DNA of 64,000 nt from Spongilla lacustris (lineage: Eukaryota; Porifera; Demospongiae; Spongillida; Spongillidae): the NCBI GenBank assembly GCA_949361645.1, contig OX442419.1, positions 4,908,173 through 4,972,172 of the forward strand. The letters run 5' to 3'. The notes below the pieces were generated by a model. It worked only from the letters and a program-made list of their open reading frames with translations, was not told where the DNA came from and ran no database searches. This document shows positions 59,901-64,000 of this stretch, one piece after another; positions within the stretch are counted from its first letter, which is position 1; the number at the start of each line of letters is the position of its first letter. The position numbers and the translations under genes were made by a program.

Positions 59901-60040
59901 TGCTCTGACAGCTATAGCTATCTGCCATAGGGTCCAATTCATAGGTGATTGCTATGGGGGTACTCGACATATGGATAACCCCATAGTTTTTGCTGTGGGG
60001 TGCTTCATAGCTGTGTACTGGAAGTTTCACTCCAACTCCA
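56927..60040 (+). repeat. 139-bp satellite array, forward orientation, right part
   Basis: About 22 monomers (139 bp between successive GCTATGGGGTAATCGAC phrases, for example 57285, 57424, 57563). Each has the imperfect palindrome CTATGGCTATCTGCCATAG. Higher-order structure is visible: a three-monomer unit of about 417 bp (57420 on, again 57838 on) and a two-monomer unit of about 283 bp (58280 on, again 58563 on). Monomers at the right edge (59660-60040) are more diverged. Confidence 0.93.
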
Positions 60041-61740
60041 CACAGGAAAAAAAGTTTCAAATGCTACTGATAATTACAACGGTTTACTACTGCAGCAATA
60101 ATTCTACAGCAGCTTTGCATTACTGTGCACCAAGCGTTTCTCGTTGTATTTTGTAATGCTACAGATATCCAGCTATTGCTACAGAATGTCATAGAACGCA
60201 TTGAACACCATTGTAACTGGCGCTGAAACTATAGCATTCTGAGAAATGCTACAATTTACCGCCAATGTCGATATATAGTCACGTGAGAAAATTCTTATCC
60301 TTTAGCCTCGTTCGCAGACACACAATTCAAATCGTTGGGCGTGACCCATCATTAGCCAGAGGTCGAACCACACCTCACTATTAAGCTGGAATGACTTTGA
60401 ATTATATTGTGCCGTTCTGCGGTAAGCCCAAAGTAGTTACGATATTAATGTCGAAAGTCATCAATCAAGTTTAGTTTTGTCATCATCATTTATGCTATCA
60501 ACCCTACCATCCTTAAATGGCCCCATGCAGTCATACCGCCTCGAACCAAGCGTACAACCTAGATTGAACAAAACCTACTACTGTACTAGTGCTTTTACAG
60601 TAGATGACTCAAGTCGCGTCTACTCATATGCATGGGTAAGCTAAACAAGACTCAGTTATGCACATGGATCCCTTCACAAACATCTACTTCACCGCACCAT
60701 ACATGTTAGTTTCGTGCCCAGACCCAATCATCACAGCTGAGGATGAGTTTACATTTGCAAGTTAACGAAAGTTTATAGTCACTTCACTATCGAATTATGA
60801 CGTGATAAAATAATAGTGAAATCCACTCGTTCTGGGGATGATAATATCTTTTCTCACGTGATAATTGCACCATGACATTTAAGTTCACGCCCTCAGGTTA
60901 ATTACGTGATCAGATGATGATTAAAAACTTATATAAAATCAAGTTTGTAGATCATTACAGTCAAGCTCTTATCCGTAAACTGAATGTCTGGTAGATAGCT
61001 CATGCTGCACGCTTCAGACTGCTGGCTCTAGATTCTTGTCCTCATGCACACTCATGTCATAGCCATCCTGCCTCTACGCTACCTCGAAGGGAGGGAGGCA
61101 TATTTGGAGAATGCAGCATGCAGTGACAGCACACATATACCTTGCAAGGCAAGTTGTCTCAAGTTGTTTGTCCTGAGGATGAAAAGTGTACATATGCAGA
61201 AGGAGAGGCGAGAGTTTTGTAGGTACATACCTTGTCATAATAATTTACTTTCAAATCATGATCAAACTAGAGTCCTTCTGGGGAAGATTGAGCCCCTCTC
61301 ATACTCTGCTACCTGGGTGGGGAGCACTAATTGGAGAACACAGCATAGAGAGATGTTTGGACATGTGTGCCACCCAGCACACATCAGCCATTGCCTTGCC
61401 TTCAATACAAGACAAATGGAGATTGGGCACCTGTCGTATCCAGGGCAGAACTTAGCTACCTGAATGGGTGGGGAGCACTTATTGGAGAACACTGCATGGA
61501 GAGATGTTTGGGTGTGTGTACCACCAAGCCCACCCACATGTACATCAGTCATTACGTTGCCTTCAAATTATACAAGACAATTTTTTCCGTTCCAAATCCT
61601 ACTCCGCAGACATTCAAACGATGGCACGCAGTAAAGATGAGGTGACTAAATGTGTTGTAATAACTTATAAAACACCCACGGGCACCTACAAGCGGTTTTC
61701 CGCAAACACTGGTGGCTAGTAAGAGCCCGTGCCAACGTAG
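60041..61740. other. Region upstream of the Gypsy gag, with a 147-bp repeat
   Basis: No gene called to 61040. From 61078 three diverged copies of a unit containing GGGGAGCACT.ATTGGAGAAC and AGAGATGTTTGG occur (about 61078, 61308, 61455; the last two are 147 bp apart). A 32-codon open frame at 61621 (MARSKDEVTKCVVITYKT...) precedes gag; its identity is unknown. No clear 5' LTR or primer-binding site was recognised. Confidence 0.45.
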
Positions 61741-62184
61741 AATCTACTTGGTCTCATCGGAGTAAGACAGAAACGTCCGGAAACGGTGCAAGCTGCAGTG
61801 GTTGCTACTATTGAATTAGAGTCCTACCTCGGGAGTATCAGCACTGCCAGTCAGCCTACACGAAGAGACCCTATGCCTGCCGTCTCTGTGGTTTCATCAG
61901 TTGCGGAAAATGAACCGTTGTCAGCAGCTCTCAAACAGTTGAATGAGAGGCTAGAAAGGCTCGAAGTGCAAATGGTAAGCGCTCACTCTGACTCGCGCAC
62001 ACATAAGCCACAGGCTGACGAAGTTCATGGACGGAAGGCTACTGCGGCACTTACCTGTTGGAACTGCGGGAAGAGAGGGCATATAGCTAGGAGATGTTGG
62101 AGTCGTCAGAATCCCAATGAAAAGCATCAGGGAAACTTCAACCCCTCGTCGGCGCGGGCCAGCCGTGCGAGGGAGGACATATGA
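61741..62184 (+). pseudogene. Gypsy-type gag, C-terminal part
   Basis: The frame opens after a TAG at 61738. It begins in the middle of a capsid-like region (LIGVRQKRPETVQAAVVAT, then IELESYL, a pattern common at the end of Gypsy gag capsids). It continues through a coiled-coil segment (ALKQLNERLERLEVQM) and ends in one zinc knuckle (CX2CX4HX4C, CWNCGKRGHIARRC, at 62056-62097). It overlaps the pol start by 4 nt (ATGA at 62181-62184), so pol is in the -1 frame. The N-terminal half is missing or shifted. Confidence 0.75.
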
Positions 62185-63659
62185 CTCAGGCGGCCCAGAC
62201 CCAGAAACATATAAGTGTGTTAACTGTGCCTACTCTATCCTTCTCTAGCGGTGCCAGCTATCGCGTGCACGGATTAATTGGCGCTATACCCCTACAACTC
62301 CTGGTAGACACTGGGGCTGCTGTATCCCTACTGAGTACGGATGTCTGGAAAAGGATAAGCACTACGGACTCGCCTATTGTGCTTCAACAATGGACGGGAA
62401 AAAAGCTTGTTGGTGTTAATGGCGCCCCACTGTCTGTCAAAGGATGTGTGCATGCTCATGTGTCTATTGGGAGTATTCCGTTTGAGGGGACCTTCATTGT
62501 ATCAGGTGACCTTTTGGTTGATGCTATTTTGGGTCTTGATTTTATCGAACGTCATCATTGTGTGATTGATTGTGAAAAAAACAAAGTGCTCAAATTCCCA
62601 CTCGTAAACCTTTCTGTAGGTCTGCAGAACGATGGAAATGCAGTGGAGAGCCAGCAATCAGGGACTGTGCGTTTCGTTACAACCCAGAAAGTAATTGTTC
62701 CACCGGAAAGCGAGATGGAAATCATGCTGAAGGCTATTGATGGTAAAGATTCAATCGCAGGTGTATGGATGGTGGAAAACAATCCAAAAATGCCACATGG
62801 TGTCATAGTCGCCAGAGCTATTGTATGTCCCAACAATGGGCTAATTCCTGTTCGCATCCTTAATCCTCGAGATTGTAGCATTCTTTTGAAGAAAGGGGCG
62901 GAGCTAGCCATGATGGAGCGTGTTGAGTTTGATTCGATATCAAATGTGAACATGTCGGGAGAGGTGTTGCCAGCAGACCAGGAAGTCCTCTGGTCATTGG
63001 TGTCCAAGGTGGGGGAACATGTCAGTGCAGTCGAGAAGGAGCGAATGTTTGCATTGTTACAGGAATATGCTGATGTTTTTTCTTTCGCAAGCAGTGATCT
63101 AGGTCGTACGTCTGTTTTGCAACATCGCATCGATACAGGCAATGCAGCTCCAGTTCACCTTCCTCCCCGACGAGTTCCCCAAGCGCGTAGAGAGGAAGTG
63201 CGTCGTCTCTTACAGGAAATGCTTCATAGCGGGGTTGTCGAACCCTCGGAAGGACCTTGGTCTTCTCCAATCATCTTAGCAAAGAAGAAAGATGGGTCCC
63301 TACGATTTTGTGTGGACTATAGAAAAGTGAACGCGATCACCAGGAAGGACGCCTACCCTCTCCCTCGTGTTGACGACACACTGGATATGCTAGGCGGATC
63401 AAAGTTTTTCAGTACCTTGGATCTGGCGAGCGGATATTGGCAGGTGGAAGTGGCCCCTGAAGACAGAGCAAAGACGGCATTTACGACCTCAGAAGGGCTC
63501 TATCAGTTCAAGGTAATGCCCTTTGGCCTCTGTAATGCCCCTGCCACCTTTCAGCGTTTGATGGATCGCGTACTGGGTGGCCTTAAATGGTCCAGCTGTT
63601 TGGTGTACTTTGATGATATTATTATCGTAGGAAGTACATTTGACGACCATTTACGCAAC
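62181..63659 (+). pseudogene. Gypsy-type pol: protease and partial reverse transcriptase
   Basis: The open frame from ATG 62181 encodes an aspartic protease (LLVDTGAAVSLLS near residue 37, then ILGLDF near 116), a linker, and a reverse transcriptase with GPWSSPIILAKKKDGSLRFC, VDYRKVN, FSTLDLASGYWQV, FKVMPFGLCNAPATFQRLMD and the catalytic YFDD at residues 476-479. Shortly after (DDHLRN) homology stops at 63659-63660, where the sequence joins an oppositely oriented LTR end. RNase H and integrase are absent. The remaining frame to 63785 is not pol. The intact protease and RT core suggest a fairly young element cut by rearrangement. Confidence 0.85.
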
Positions 63660-63710
63660 ATTTCTGCGCAAGCGCATGCAGCTCGTTACACTGCTCCCCT
63701 TTCTTCTCTA
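63660..63710 (-). repeat. LTR start and polypurine tract of a second element
   Basis: On the minus strand, after the stop of the downstream pol, come the purine run AGAGAAGAAAGGGGAGCAG (a likely polypurine tract) and TGTAACGAGC, a typical Gypsy-type LTR start. Only about 31 bp of LTR remain before the junction with the + strand Gypsy element. Confidence 0.55.
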
Positions 63711-64000
63711 ATGTTCGAGGTACGGTCCGTAACGATCTGGGGGTCGGCGTTGCCTTGCTGGGTAGCGTCTCTCGTCTGCTGTTAGCTCTGCTGGGACCGG
63801 GTTTTGTGGTCTAGGCCCTTGTACCTCCTCTTGATTTTCATTCATGGCATCAGGCAGTTCATCATCTTCATCATCCGTAAAGAGGGCGTCGTCTGCACGT
63901 TGGTACGTGTATGCTGATTTATCTGAATGACTTGCAGGTGGGACGTCTGGCAACGAGTTCCTTGCCGTCAACTTCTTTCTGTTTGATGTAGGCGGTGCAT
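63708..64000 (-). CDS. C-terminal tail of a second LTR-element pol (partial)
   Basis: The minus-strand frame, open to the window edge, has an acidic linker (LFTDDEDDELPDAMNE) and the ending RRYPARQRRPPDRYGPY. This basic RYPxRxRRPPDRY tail is characteristic of the extreme C-terminus of Gypsy-type integrase polyproteins. The stop is at 63708-63710. The rest of the element lies beyond 64000. It could be the same family as the + strand element. Confidence 0.7.
   Translation of the reverse strand, partial: APPTSNRKKLTARNSLPDVPPASHSDKSAYTYQRADDALFTDDEDDELPDAMNENQEEVQGPRPQNPVPAELTADERRYPARQRRPPDRYGPYLEH

Noticed and set aside
61621..61719. Short frame MARSKDEVTKCVV... as a gag N-terminus or host exon
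   Set aside because: Only 32 codons before a stop and not recognisable; mentioned but not called.

Overview
The window is metazoan nuclear DNA dominated by transposons and tandem repeats. Genes are split by short introns with GT/AG junctions, and there are no operons or ribosome-binding sites. The transposon load is animal-like: Tc1/mariner, piggyBac, Gypsy, non-LTR fragments and BEN-domain genes. There is also a secreted jacalin-type lectin, and the palindrome TACATGTA is very abundant. A marine invertebrate is likely. A demosponge is my best guess, from memory of introns as short as 51-60 bp and of this palindrome; it is not proven.

Layout. 0.4-1.6 kb: a five-exon BEN-domain gene. 2.4-7 kb: minisatellites of 43 bp and 28 bp and a tandem duplication of about 0.9 kb. 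7.2-11.1 kb: non-autonomous DNA transposons with long poly-C/poly-G tracts, including a 1.2-kb foldback. 11.4-14.1 kb: a non-LTR reverse transcriptase tail and a broken copy of an unassigned protein family. 15.0-23.2 kb: a direct tandem duplication. Its first copy was hit by a 3,996-bp Tc1-type transposon (15554-19549) that carries an eight-exon BEN gene as cargo beside its transposase; its second copy keeps the uninterrupted TA target. 21-24.4 kb: 20-bp minisatellites. 24.8-25.8 kb: a block of a 139-bp satellite. 29.5-30.7 kb: integrase and RecQ-like helicase remnants. 32.8-34.3 kb: a two-exon secreted lectin gene whose only intron is almost entirely a palindromic MITE.

36.9-60.0 kb: a 139-bp satellite array interrupted by a 16,524-bp insertion (40403-56926, termini CACTG/CAGTG, 3-bp target duplication CTA). 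This insertion is four elements deep. It holds a 1.56-kb relative in inverted orientation (duplication AAT) and a 12.6-kb mariner-type element with very long inverted arms (duplication TA). The mariner transposase gene is in turn split by a piggyBac element with an intact 593-residue transposase. 61.7-64 kb: a Gypsy-type element (gag, protease, partial reverse transcriptase) joined head-on to the end of a second, oppositely oriented LTR element.

The host-like genes best supported as intact are the BEN gene at the left edge and the lectin gene. The most unusual systems are the BEN-cargo Tc1 transposon, with its paralogous empty site, and the giant hairpin mariner inside nested insertions.
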